NCBI RefSeq assembly: GCF_020176955.2
Contig: NZ_JAIUCZ020000003.1
Coordinates: 620,001-684,000 of the forward strand
Direction of reading: 5' to 3'
Source of the DNA: Nocardia sp. alder85J
GTDB taxonomy: Bacteria; Actinomycetota; Actinomycetes; Mycobacteriales; Mycobacteriaceae
Length of the DNA stretch: 64,000 nt
Both the position numbers and the translations under genes were made by a program. Numbering within the stretch: position 1 is the stretch's first letter; every line of letters starts with the position of its first letter. Below the pieces are notes generated by a model. The model did not search any database and had not been told where the DNA came from. It saw nothing but the letters and a program-made list of their open reading frames with translations. Positions 11,406 through 19,612 of this stretch are shown here, piece after piece.

Positions 11406-13103
11406 ATGAGTGATCGGGAATACGACGTCGTGGTGGTCGGCAGCGGCGCTGCCGGCATGACCGCCGCCCTCACCGCCGCCCATCACGGGCTGCGCGCGGT
11501 GATCATCGAGAAGGCCGCCCATTACGGCGGATCCACCGCGCGCAGCGGCGGTGGGGTGTGGATCCCCGGCAACAGGGCGCTGAAGGCCGCCGGCCGCGGC
11601 GACGACGCCGACCGCGAGCAGGCCCGCACCTACCTGCACAGCATCATCGGCGACGCGGTGCCCGCGGATCGCATCGACACCTACATCGATCGCGGCGCGG
11701 AGGCGTTCGACTTCGTGCTCGACCACACCCCGCTGAAGATGAAGTGGGTGCCCGGCTACTCCGACTACTACCCGGAGGCCCCCGGCGGACGCGGCGAGGG
11801 CCGCTCCTGCGAACCGAAACCGTTCGACGCCAAGATCCTCGGCGCCGAGCGCTTCAAGCTGGAACCGCCGTACGCCAAGGCCCCGATGAACGTGGTGGTC
11901 ATGCAGGCGGACTACCGGCGGCTCAACCTGATCCGCCGCCATCCGATCGGCATCATGCGCGCCCTGCGGGTGGGCGCGCGCACCTACTGGGCCAAGGCCA
12001 CCGGCAAACACCTGCTCGGCATGGGGCAGGCGATCATCGCGGCCATGCGCAAGGGCGTGCTCGACGCACAGGTGCCACTGCTGCTGGAAACCGCGATGAC
12101 CGCCCTGATCGTCGAGGACGGCCGGGTCGTCGGGGTCGAGGCCACCCAGGGTGGGGAGACCGTGCGATTCCGCGCGAAGTACGGAGTCGTGCTGGGCGCG
12201 GGCGGTTTCGAGCGCAATGCCGAGATGCGCGCCAAGTACCAGCGCCAGCCGATCACCACCGACTGGACCACCGGCGCGGCGGCCAACACCGGCGACGGCA
12301 TCCTGGCCGGGCTGGCGGTCGGCGCGGCCGTCACCTGCATGGAGGACGCCTGGTGGGGGCCGACGGTGTTCAAGGGCGGACGACCCTGGTTCGCGCTGGC
12401 GGAGCGGAATCTGCCGGGTGCCATCATGATCAACACCGAGGGCAAGCGGTTCGGCAACGAGTCGGCGCCCTATGTCGAGGCGGTGCACACCATGTACGGC
12501 GGTGAGTACGGACAGGGCGAGGGCCCCGGCGCCAACATCCCCACCTGGATGGTGTTCGACCAGCGCTACCGCAACCGCTACATCTTCGCGGGACTGCAAC
12601 CGGGACAACGGTTCCCGTCGCACTGGATGGCCGACGACAACATCGTGAAGGCCGGCAGCCTGGCGGAGCTCGCGCAGCGGATCGGCGTGCCCGCCGAGCA
12701 ACTGGCCGAGACCGTGACACGGTTCAACGGTTTCGCCGAGACCGGCACCGACACCGACTTCGGCCGGGGCAACAGCCATTACGACCGCTACTACGGCGAT
12801 CCGACCGTGAAGCCGAATCCGTGCCTGGCCGCGCTGGTGCAGGCGCCCTACTACGCCGCCAAGATGGTGCCCGGCGACCTCGGCACCAAGGGCGGCCTGG
12901 TCACCGACCCGGCCGGGCGGGTGCTGCGCGAGGACGAGACCGTCATCGACGGCCTGTACGCCGCGGGCAACAGCTCGGCGCCGGTGATGGGCCACACCTA
13001 CGCCGGACCCGGCGCCACCATCGGCCCGGCGATCACCTTCGGCTATCTGGCCGTGCAGGACATCGTGGCGCGGGCGCAGCGCACCGCGGTCGCGGCGGAA
13101 TAA
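11406..13103 (+). CDS. kstD: 3-ketosteroid delta1-dehydrogenase
   Basis: KstD is the FAD enzyme that introduces the C1-C2 double bond into 3-ketosteroids; with KshA it triggers opening of ring B. The 565-residue protein has the dinucleotide-binding VVVVGSGAAGMTAAL at the N terminus, then HYGGSTARSGGGVWIP, and a C-terminal FAD segment GLYAAGNSSAPVMGHTYAGP, closely following M. tuberculosis KstD (563 residues). The ATG at 11406 has no ribosome-binding sequence and sits directly beside the KstR operator, which points to a leaderless message. A MaoC hydratase gene follows 41 bases downstream. Confidence 0.96.
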   Translation: MSDREYDVVVVGSGAAGMTAALTAAHHGLRAVIIEKAAHYGGSTARSGGGVWIPGNRALKAAGRGDDADREQARTYLHSIIGDAVPADRIDTYIDRGAEAFDFVLDHTPLKMKWVPGYSDYYPEAPGGRGEGRSCEPKPFDAKILGAERFKLEPPYAKAPMNVVVMQADYRRLNLIRRHPIGIMRALRVGARTYWAKATGKHLLGMGQAIIAAMRKGVLDAQVPLLLETAMTALIVEDGRVVGVEATQGGETVRFRAKYGVVLGAGGFERNAEMRAKYQRQPITTDWTTGAAANTGDGILAGLAVGAAVTCMEDAWWGPTVFKGGRPWFALAERNLPGAIMINTEGKRFGNESAPYVEAVHTMYGGEYGQGEGPGANIPTWMVFDQRYRNRYIFAGLQPGQRFPSHWMADDNIVKAGSLAELAQRIGVPAEQLAETVTRFNGFAETGTDTDFGRGNSHYDRYYGDPTVKPNPCLAALVQAPYYAAKMVPGDLGTKGGLVTDPAGRVLREDETVIDGLYAAGNSSAPVMGHTYAGPGATIGPAITFGYLAVQDIVARAQRTAVAAE

Positions 13104-13144
13104 CATCGACGAGCCGGAGCTCGGACACAGGAGACTGGAAAAGA

Positions 13145-14008
13145 ATGCCGATTGATCCGAAAGTCGCACTGGGAGCGGCGCTTCCGACACAGGAAATGGC
13201 GTGGGAGCCGTCCGACGTGCAGCTGTACCACCTGGGCCTGGGCGCCGGGGCCCGCTGGACGGACCCGCGCGAGCTGCGCTACCTGAACGACCGCGAACCA
13301 CAGGTGCTGCCGACCTTCGCGACCGTGGCCGGCACGCTGCGCGACACCGATCCGCCGCGGGTCAGTTACCCGGGCATCGAGATCGACCTCGCGAAGGTGG
13401 TGCACGCCAGCCAGGAGATCGTGACGCATCGCCCGATCCCGCCGCGCGGCAAGGCGACCGCGACCGGCCGCGTCGCCGAGATCTGGGACAAGGGCTCGGC
13501 CGCGGTGGTGGTCGAGGAGTTCAGCGTCGTCGGTTCCGACGGGCAGCCGCTGTGGACGGCCCGCTCCTCCCTGTTCGCCAAGGGCGAGGGCGGCTTCGGA
13601 GGCGAGCGCGGACCGAGCAACAAGGCCGGACTGCCGGACCGCGCACCGGATTTCGAGGTGCTGAGCCCGACACTGGCGCAGCAGGCGCTGCTGTATCGGA
13701 TGCTCGGCGACCGCAACCCGCTGCATTCGGATCCGGAGTTCGCGCACGACGCGGGCTTTCCGAATCCGATCCTGCACGGGCGCTGCACCTACGGCATCGT
13801 CTGCAAGGCGGCCACCGACGCGGTGCTGGATTCGGACGCGGCCCGGGTCGCCGGATTCCGGGCGCGGTTCACGGGCGTGGTCTATCCGGGTGAGACGATC
13901 CGGTCCCGGATCTGGCGCGACGGCAACGAATTGACCGTCGCGGCAACGGTGGTGGAGCGCGACGACACCCCGGTGCTGGCCGACGTGGTGTTCACCGTTC
14001 GCGACTGA
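13145..14008 (+). CDS. MaoC-type enoyl-CoA hydratase (double hotdog)
   Basis: A 287-residue double-hotdog hydratase that should add water to a steroid-side-chain or ring-derived enoyl-CoA. The hydratase-2 motif is complete in the second half: GDRNPLHSDPEFA supplies the catalytic Asp and His, followed by GRCTYG. Residues 1-130 form the N-terminal hotdog without the motif. In M. tuberculosis the gene after kstD (Rv3538) encodes a hydratase of the same size, and the C-terminal domain resembles peroxisomal hydratase 2 of bile acid synthesis. AGGAG lies about 11 bases before the ATG. It probably shares the kstD transcript. Confidence 0.92.
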   Translation: MPIDPKVALGAALPTQEMAWEPSDVQLYHLGLGAGARWTDPRELRYLNDREPQVLPTFATVAGTLRDTDPPRVSYPGIEIDLAKVVHASQEIVTHRPIPPRGKATATGRVAEIWDKGSAAVVVEEFSVVGSDGQPLWTARSSLFAKGEGGFGGERGPSNKAGLPDRAPDFEVLSPTLAQQALLYRMLGDRNPLHSDPEFAHDAGFPNPILHGRCTYGIVCKAATDAVLDSDAARVAGFRARFTGVVYPGETIRSRIWRDGNELTVAATVVERDDTPVLADVVFTVRD

Positions 14009-14085
14009 ACGGGATCGGCGGGCCCCGCCGAGGTGGCACTGCCCGGCAATGACCGGGCATGCCGCTGCGCGGAGGCCGACCGGCG

Positions 14086-14214
14086 CTACTTGGGGAAACC
14101 GGTGGCGAAGAGTCCGCCGATGGCGACTGCGCAGAGGACGGCGATGATCGGAATAATCCACATGGTCAGCGATACTACGAGCAGTAGTACTCGCTGACCA
14201 GCGAGTGTGGACAT
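14086..14214 (-). CDS. Predicted 42-residue membrane peptide
   Basis: A short ORF, not previously listed as a gene, closes the MoxR-DUF58 operon. The ATG at 14214 has AAAGG five bases upstream and lies 22 bases after the stop of the membrane protein gene. The peptide is almost entirely one hydrophobic span (residues about 8-36, with VLLLVVSLTMWIIPIIAV), one Arg-Gln at the N-terminal side and a C-terminal GFPK. Size and place fit the small membrane proteins that accompany larger membrane complexes, but no family was recognised. The alternative is chance reading through a GC-rich 3' region. Confidence 0.6.
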   Translation of the reverse strand: MSTLAGQRVLLLVVSLTMWIIPIIAVLCAVAIGGLFATGFPK

Positions 14215-14236
14215 GGTCACCTTTCATTGCCACCGG

Positions 14237-14680
14237 CTATGAGTCGCCGTCCGCACCGCCCGGTGTGGTCGCCAGACCACGCACGATCCAGGCGTACAGC
14301 ACGATCACCAGCACCGGAGCAGCCAGCGGCGCCCAGGCCAGACGGACCGGCACCGCCGCCGCGGCCACCGCGGCGGCGGCGAACAGCAAGGCCCCGGCGA
14401 CCGAGGGCAGGCTGGTCGGGACCACCCCGGCGGGCGCTCGCACGGCCGCGGCGCCGAGCAGATAGGCCGTCACCACCAGACCCGTCGCCGCACAGACCAG
14501 CGTGCTCGCCCCCGGCCACAGCAGTACGCCCAGGGCGGCCAGCGCCGCGGCCACCGCGGCGACCCGCCACCACCAGCCGGCCACCACCAGCGCCAGGACC
14601 GCGGCGCCCGCCCACGGCAGCACGATCGCCGTCGCCACCGCGAGCAGCAGGCCGGACAGCACGGCGAGGAATCTGGTCAT
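14237..14680 (-). CDS. Small polytopic membrane protein of MoxR-DUF58 operon
   Basis: A 147-residue integral membrane protein with four to five hydrophobic spans, for example LAVLSGLLLAVATAIVLPWA at the start and LAAPVLVIVLYAWIVRGLA near the end. No catalytic motif is seen. Such proteins commonly follow DUF58 proteins in actinobacterial MoxR loci. It starts 31 bases after the DUF58 gene. Function unknown; a membrane subunit of the complex is the reasonable guess. Confidence 0.85.
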   Translation of the reverse strand: MTRFLAVLSGLLLAVATAIVLPWAGAAVLALVVAGWWWRVAAVAAALAALGVLLWPGASTLVCAATGLVVTAYLLGAAAVRAPAGVVPTSLPSVAGALLFAAAAVAAAAVPVRLAWAPLAAPVLVIVLYAWIVRGLATTPGGADGDS

Positions 14681-14711
14681 CGGGGCGCCATCCGCACCGC
14701 GGAAGTCGAGG

Positions 14712-15986
14712 TCATCGCCGCACCCGCACCATCCGGCGCCGCTGCGGCAACAGCCGCAGCACCTGATCCAGGCGCGCGTCCTCCGGCCAGGCCACGATGT
14801 CGACCCCGAGCGTGCTCATGTCCCGGTACATCGCCGAGCGCTCCAGCTGCCACATCCGGGCCAGCGTCGGATCCGGATCCGGGCGGAACGGCGTGCCGCG
14901 CAACACGTCCACGACCACCACGGTGTGACCGCGCTTGCGCAGATCGATCAGCGCCAGCGCGAACTGGGTGTCGAGCAGGGTGGAGAACGCCACCACCACC
15001 GCGCCCAGCGGCACCGCCGGATGCGGGGCCAGCGTGCCGGTGGTGCGCAGGTGCTCGTCGCCCACGTCGAGCACGGTGTCCACGATCCGGTAGAACTGCC
15101 GTCGCCCGATATCGGCCCGCAGCCATCGCGGCGCCTGGCCCAGACAGACCACCGCGGTGCGGTCGCCCGCCTGCAACGCCGACTGCGCCACCTGCGCCGC
15201 GCCCCGCACCGACAACTCCAGCGCATCCGCGGCCGGACCCGGTGCCTGCATCGAATTGTCCACCAGCACAACCACGTCCGCGGCGCGATCGGTGAGCCGC
15301 TCGGTCACGTACAGGCGGCCGCGCCGCGCGCTGACCGGCCAGTTCACCGTCCGCAGCTGATCGCCGGGGGCATAACCGCGGATGTCGGCGTACTCCACCC
15401 CCGGACCGTGGCGGCGGGTCGGATGGGTGCCGATGCGCTCGGGCAGTTCGATGCGCGGCAACCGCAACCGCTGCGGATCGGCGATCGGATACACGAACAC
15501 CTCACCGGCGGGCAGCGACACCGACGCCGCCACCAGTCCCGCCGGCCCCAGCGCGTCCACCCGGGCTCGCACCGGATAGCGTCCCCACCGCGCCGCCGAC
15601 ACCACCAGCCGCAACCCCGCCGGCGCCACCCCGGAATCGACCGCCTCGCCGACCCGAATCTCCGCCCCCGGCACCGGTTCCGGCCGCATCCGCAACAACG
15701 CGTGCCCACCCGCCACCGACGCGGCGATGCCGAGCACCACCTCCTCGGTCTCGAAACACCGCTGCACCCCGTCCCCGTCTATCGCGATCCGGGTGCGCGA
15801 CGACTGCAACGGCGCCGACGCCAGCACTCCCAGCAGCGGCGCCGCGAACACCACCGGCTGCCACCGCCCCAGCACCACCCCGGCGACCAGCGCCACGGCC
15901 GCCACCACCGCCAGCATGTACACCAGCGGCGCAGGCCGCCACACCAATTCGGCCTCCACCACGGTGCCGCCGTCCCGATGCCTCAC
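14712..15986 (-). CDS. DUF58 (vWA-like) membrane protein
   Basis: A DUF58 protein, the usual partner of a MoxR AAA+ ATPase. Two hydrophobic spans near the N terminus (PLVYMLAVVAAVALVAGVVL and the next 20 residues) anchor it, then a beta-rich segment, the DUF58 signature (GPGVEYADIRGYAPGDQLRT followed by VNWPVSARRGRLYV) and a von Willebrand A-like fold with DVVVLVDNSMQ, a MIDAS-like DxNxM. The start is uncertain: the GTG at 15986 gives 424 residues; a GTG at 16085 would add 33 polar residues. By analogy MoxR would remodel this protein or load metal into it, but substrates are not known. Confidence 0.88.
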   Translation of the reverse strand: MRHRDGGTVVEAELVWRPAPLVYMLAVVAAVALVAGVVLGRWQPVVFAAPLLGVLASAPLQSSRTRIAIDGDGVQRCFETEEVVLGIAASVAGGHALLRMRPEPVPGAEIRVGEAVDSGVAPAGLRLVVSAARWGRYPVRARVDALGPAGLVAASVSLPAGEVFVYPIADPQRLRLPRIELPERIGTHPTRRHGPGVEYADIRGYAPGDQLRTVNWPVSARRGRLYVTERLTDRAADVVVLVDNSMQAPGPAADALELSVRGAAQVAQSALQAGDRTAVVCLGQAPRWLRADIGRRQFYRIVDTVLDVGDEHLRTTGTLAPHPAVPLGAVVVAFSTLLDTQFALALIDLRKRGHTVVVVDVLRGTPFRPDPDPTLARMWQLERSAMYRDMSTLGVDIVAWPEDARLDQVLRLLPQRRRMVRVRR

Positions 15987-16125
15987 GGCCGCCCACCACC
16001 CCACCGGCGCGGCCGGACATCCCGCGGCTTTGCCCCGGCCCGTCCACCCGGATGCGATTGTGCGGCTTTGCTTCTCGGACGGCACCAGTGACCGCGATCG
16101 AGCAGTGCCGCGGGCGGGAGGCCGG

Positions 16126-17088
16126 TCATGAGGTGGCGGCGCGGGGGACGGGAAGGCGGCGTAGCAGTTCGGCGATCACGTCCTCGCCGCGGATGCGGCG
16201 GACCCACATCTCGGGGCGCAGCGTGATGCGGTGGGCCATGGCCGGAATCGCCAGGGCTTTCACGTCTTCGGGGATCACGTAATCGCGGCCGAGCAGCAGG
16301 GCGCGGGCGCGGGCCATCTGCACCAGGTCGAGTTCCGCGCGGGGGCTGGCGCCGACCTCGACCTGCGGGTGGCCACGGGTGGCGGCGGCCAGGGCGACCA
16401 CGTAGGTGATGACATCCGGGTGCACCGTGACGTATTCGACCGACTGCCGCATCTCCAGCAGACCGTGCGCGTCCACCACCCGGCCGACCTGCGGCGGCGC
16501 CGCGCCGCGCTCCAGGCGGCGGCGGATCATCCGGGTCTCGTCCTCCTCGGACAGATAACCCAGCCGCAGTTGCAGCGCGAAGCGGTCCAGTTGGGCCTCC
16601 GGCAGCGGGTAGGTGCCCTCGTACTCGATCGGGTTGTCGGTGGCGAGCACGACGAAAGGCTGTGGCAGCGGGAAGGTTTCGCCGTCGATGCTGACCTGTC
16701 CCTCGGCCATCGCCTCCAGCAGCGCGGCCTGGGTCTTCGGCGGGGTGCGGTTGATCTCGTCGGCCAGCAGCATGTTCGTGAACACCGGGCCGCGGCGGAA
16801 ATTGAAACGGCCGGAGGACATGTCGTAGATGGTGGAGCCGATCAGGTCCGCGGGCAGCAGGTCCGGGGTGAACTGCACCCGGGTGAAGTTCAGACCCAGT
16901 GCGGCGGCGAAGGATCGGGCGATCAGGGTCTTGCCGAGGCCGGGCAGGTCCTCGATCAGGACATGCCCGCCGGACAGCACCGCCACCATGATCAGCTGGA
17001 GTTCCTCGTGCTTGCCGACCACCACCCGGCCGATCTCGCGCAGGACCGCCTCGGTCCGCGACACGGTGAGATCCATCGGTGCCGTCAT
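16126..17088 (-). CDS. MoxR-family AAA+ ATPase
   Basis: A 320-residue MoxR-type chaperone ATPase. It has Walker A in LPGLGKTLIARSFA, Walker B in LLADEINRTPPKTQAALLEA, sensor 1 at VVLATDNPIEYEG and the C-terminal AAA lid with the family's RAWALLLGRDYV-like helix (here RARALLLGRDYVIPEDVKAL). The ATG at 17088 was preferred over an open upstream extension because it follows the previous gene's stop by seven bases with a TGAGG site. It is the third gene of the five- or six-gene operon. Confidence 0.94.
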   Translation of the reverse strand: MTAPMDLTVSRTEAVLREIGRVVVGKHEELQLIMVAVLSGGHVLIEDLPGLGKTLIARSFAAALGLNFTRVQFTPDLLPADLIGSTIYDMSSGRFNFRRGPVFTNMLLADEINRTPPKTQAALLEAMAEGQVSIDGETFPLPQPFVVLATDNPIEYEGTYPLPEAQLDRFALQLRLGYLSEEDETRMIRRRLERGAAPPQVGRVVDAHGLLEMRQSVEYVTVHPDVITYVVALAAATRGHPQVEVGASPRAELDLVQMARARALLLGRDYVIPEDVKALAIPAMAHRITLRPEMWVRRIRGEDVIAELLRRLPVPRAATS

Positions 17089-17095
17089 GATCGCC

Positions 17096-17614
17096 TCACA
17101 TCTCCTGCAATCGGCGCAGGATCTCGTCCAGTGCCGCGCGGCCCGGCGCCCGCTCGTCCTGGGCACGCGGCCGCGTGTTCTCGGGGTCGACCCACTGCCA
17201 CAGCTCGGGTCCGAACTGCATGCGGCCCACCGCGGCGGTCGCGCGCCGATCCTTCGCGAGCCGATGCCCGGTGGACAGTTCGAACTCCTTGGCCAGCAAC
17301 GGCCGCAGATGCCGATCCCAGTCCGCCCGGGAACCGTCGGCGCGGTCGGCCAGCATCTGCGCGCGAGCGTGCCAGCGCCGCAACATCTCCGCCGGGCCGT
17401 TCTCGATCTCGGTGTCCTCCGGCGCGCCGGCTGCCGGGCGGCGGACGGTCAGTGAGCGGATCAGCAGCGCGAGCGTCGCGGTCAGCGGCACCGCGGCCAG
17501 CACCGGCGCCAGACCGCGATGGCCGCGCAGCGCGATCAGTTCCACGGCGGCGATCAGGACGGCCGCGCCGCCCGCCGCCACCGGATACGGCAGCACCGCA
17601 TGCTCCCGGCTCAT
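17096..17614 (-). CDS. Membrane-anchored protein of MoxR operon, DUF-type
   Basis: A 172-residue protein with two N-terminal membrane spans (residues about 8-28 and 33-52) and a charged cytosolic tail rich in Arg and Glu that contains the conserved-looking RDWDRHLRPLLAKEFEL-like segment (here ADWDRHLRPLLAKEFELSTG). Comparable proteins sit between DUF4129 and MoxR genes in many actinobacteria. Its ATG overlaps the stop of the DUF4129 gene as ATGA. Function unknown. Confidence 0.85.
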   Translation of the reverse strand: MSREHAVLPYPVAAGGAAVLIAAVELIALRGHRGLAPVLAAVPLTATLALLIRSLTVRRPAAGAPEDTEIENGPAEMLRRWHARAQMLADRADGSRADWDRHLRPLLAKEFELSTGHRLAKDRRATAAVGRMQFGPELWQWVDPENTRPRAQDERAPGRAALDEILRRLQEM

Positions 17615-18546
17615 CCGCGTTCCTCCCGGAGATCCCGCAGCACGATGCGCAGCAGTTGTTCGGCCCGCAGCCGTTGCCATTCCAGCATCGCGTGCGGGCT
17701 GAACCGGGCCTCCTCGAACAGCGTCACCAGTTCGCGCGCGGAGGCGTCGTGCAGGGCGCCGCGGTCGAAGGCGCGGGCCAGCACCTCGGAGGGGGTGTCG
17801 GAGATCAGCGGGGCGACCTCGCGGGCCTGGGCCAGGCCGCGTTCCATCGCGCCGTAGCAGGCGATGATCGCGGTGCGCGCGTCCTGATCGCCGGAGGCCA
17901 GGATCGCCGCCAGCCCCAGCTCCGCGACCTGGGCCAGCGAGACCGCGGGCGGGTCGGCGTCCGGGACCACGACGACCGGCCGGGTGTCGATCCGCTGCCG
18001 GGTCCCGGCCGCGACGGCGACCATTGCGGCCAGTGCCACCCCGACCACCACCGCCGCGGTGATGCCGATCAGGATCAGCACGTGATCGTCGGCCGATGGG
18101 GTGCCGGAGAACGGCAACGGGGCCGGCGGTGGCGCGGAGGTGGTCGCGGCGGCCGGGGGCTGCGGGGTGGGCCGGGCGGTGTCGCCACGGTGGCCGACCA
18201 GTACCGCGGCGGTCCAGCCCGCGGCGATGGCCAGCGCCAGCAGCGCGCACAGGGCGAGCAGCACCAGCGTCGCCTGCCACCACCGGACCGGCCGCCGATC
18301 GGCGCGGCGCTGTGCGGCGGGAACGGCAAGCGGCAGCCGATGTTCGCTGGTCAGCACCCCGGCCAGCAGAATCACCACCGAGACCAGCGACAGCGCCGGC
18401 ATCAGGGCGTATCCCAGCACCGACGGCGGCGATCCGGCCCGCGGGCCGCCGGCGCCCGGCACGAATCCGCGCAGCGCGACGACGGCGAGCGCGACCAGCG
18501 TCAGCAGCCCTGCCGCGCGCGACACCACGAGGCGCGCTCCGCCCAC
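17611..18546 (-). CDS. DUF4129 membrane protein
   Basis: The first gene of the MoxR operon, a 311-residue membrane protein with four spans (for example LALVSVV-like helices around residues 45-65 and WWQATLVLLALCALLALAIA) and a C-terminal cytosolic DUF4129 domain: IIACYGAMERGLAQ, DTPSEVLARAF, LVTLFEEARFSPHAM. The start is taken as the GTG at 18546, which has GGGAG six bases upstream; two GTG codons 9-10 codons further in are alternatives. DUF4129 proteins are seen next to transglutaminase or MoxR genes; the role is unknown. Confidence 0.85.
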   Translation of the reverse strand: MGGARLVVSRAAGLLTLVALAVVALRGFVPGAGGPRAGSPPSVLGYALMPALSLVSVVILLAGVLTSEHRLPLAVPAAQRRADRRPVRWWQATLVLLALCALLALAIAAGWTAAVLVGHRGDTARPTPQPPAAATTSAPPPAPLPFSGTPSADDHVLILIGITAAVVVGVALAAMVAVAAGTRQRIDTRPVVVVPDADPPAVSLAQVAELGLAAILASGDQDARTAIIACYGAMERGLAQAREVAPLISDTPSEVLARAFDRGALHDASARELVTLFEEARFSPHAMLEWQRLRAEQLLRIVLRDLREERG

Positions 18547-19382
18547 GAATACTCCCGGAATAGCGATACAGCCGTAAACAGCCACATGGTGACATGCCGG
18601 AAGCACCGGCAGCGGGGAAATGAAGACACATTCTCCCCGACTGTCGCAGGAATTCGCTCCGCACTGGCCGCGCGGCTCCGCCATTGTGACGATCCACAAT
18701 TCCGCGGCTCCGCCGCACCTCCCGGCACGGGCCGGACCGGCGGGTTCACCCGGTTCCGCCGCGCCGGGGGAGCCGGGTTCCCGGAAATTGAAAACGCGCC
18801 TCACGTAATTTCGCGCACCGCATCGAATTTCCCGCCGCGCCGAATACCCGGTTTCTCAGACATCCTGATTTCCCGCGCCGGACGCGGTGCCGGTCCGCCG
18901 ATCCCGAGCACGCACACCGCGCCGGCACCGCGGTCGCGGTATCCGGCGGCCCGATGCCTCGGCCGGTCGTCGACGGGCTGCCGGTCCGGCCGGGGCACCA
19001 AGGCCACGGTGCCCGGCAGCCCCGGTACCGGGCCGTGCCACCGCCGGATGCCGAAACCGGCCGGGCGAATTCGACGCGAACCGCGCCACGCCGACCGTAC
19101 CGGCGGTACGGATCGGCGTGATGCGCAACCCGTAGGCTCGCCCGGAGACGTGCGGCCGACGCCCCGGACACCCGCACCGGCCGATCGTTCGCCGCGCGAA
19201 TCTTCTTGTCCGCCGGACGGTTCCGGCGCCCTACCGGCCACGGCCGCGACCGGCGCTCGGCCGCCGCGGGCGGCCGTCCGCCGCGGGCCGCCGAGACCCC
19301 TACCGGCCCATACCGTATCGAACTGCTCACAACGACGGTGGGTACTCACCTGGGGCACAGGTGAATCCGGCATACTGGCGGC
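18547..19382. other. Gene-free 835-bp stretch
   Basis: No convincing gene on either strand: open frames exist in several phases but their translations are low-complexity Arg/Ala/Gly/Pro sequences without domains. The left end must hold the promoter of the MoxR operon; its first 120 bases are clearly less GC-rich. The only marked structure is the near-perfect inverted repeat at 19087-19120. Confidence 0.5.
19087..19120. repeat. Inverted repeat in gene-free stretch
   Basis: CACGCCGACCGTACCG (19087-19102) pairs with the 17 bases at 19104-19120 with a single bulged base and a one-base centre. It could be an operator or a terminator; neither neighbour gene ends nor starts here, so the role is open. 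Confidence 0.5.
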
Positions 19383-19592
19383 ATGACCGTCACGATCAAG
19401 GTTCCCGAGACCACCCGTGACAGGCTGCATCGGCTGGCTGCTGCCCATGGGCTGACCCTGGCTCAGCAAATCGAGCGCCTGCTGACGGGACCTGCCGCGC
19501 AACAGAAGCCGGCCGTCGCCGACTACCCGGACGGCTGGCCGCTGTCCGCCGAGGACATCGACGCCGAGCTGGCGCGCCGATTCGGCCTGTAA
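19383..19592 (+). CDS. Ribbon-helix-helix (antitoxin-like) protein, orphan
   Basis: A 69-residue protein with a strand MTVTIKVPETT followed by two helices (RDRLHRLAAAHG and LAQQIERLLTG), the pattern of CopG/VapB-type DNA-binding ribbon-helix-helix proteins, and an acidic C-terminal tail such as antitoxins use to bind a toxin. No toxin gene follows: the next gene, ltp2, is on the opposite strand and converges 20 bases later. No ribosome-binding site precedes the ATG, and CATACT lies six bases upstream, so a leaderless start is likely. It is either an orphan antitoxin or a small autonomous regulator. Confidence 0.75.
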   Translation: MTVTIKVPETTRDRLHRLAAAHGLTLAQQIERLLTGPAAQQKPAVADYPDGWPLSAEDIDAELARRFGL

Positions 19593-19612
19593 CACATCGA
19601 ATTCGCCGCCGG

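Noticed and set aside
18746..19330. Minus-strand 194-codon ORF inside the 835-bp gap
   Set aside because: Composition is Arg/Gly/Ala/Pro-rich without secondary structure or domain signs, and it overlaps the inverted repeat.
16231..19386. Very long plus-strand open frame (about 1050 codons) opposite the MoxR operon
   Set aside because: It is antisense to five well-supported genes; GC-rich coding sequence leaves long open antisense frames. The same applies to frames at 2654-5188 and 27990-30326.
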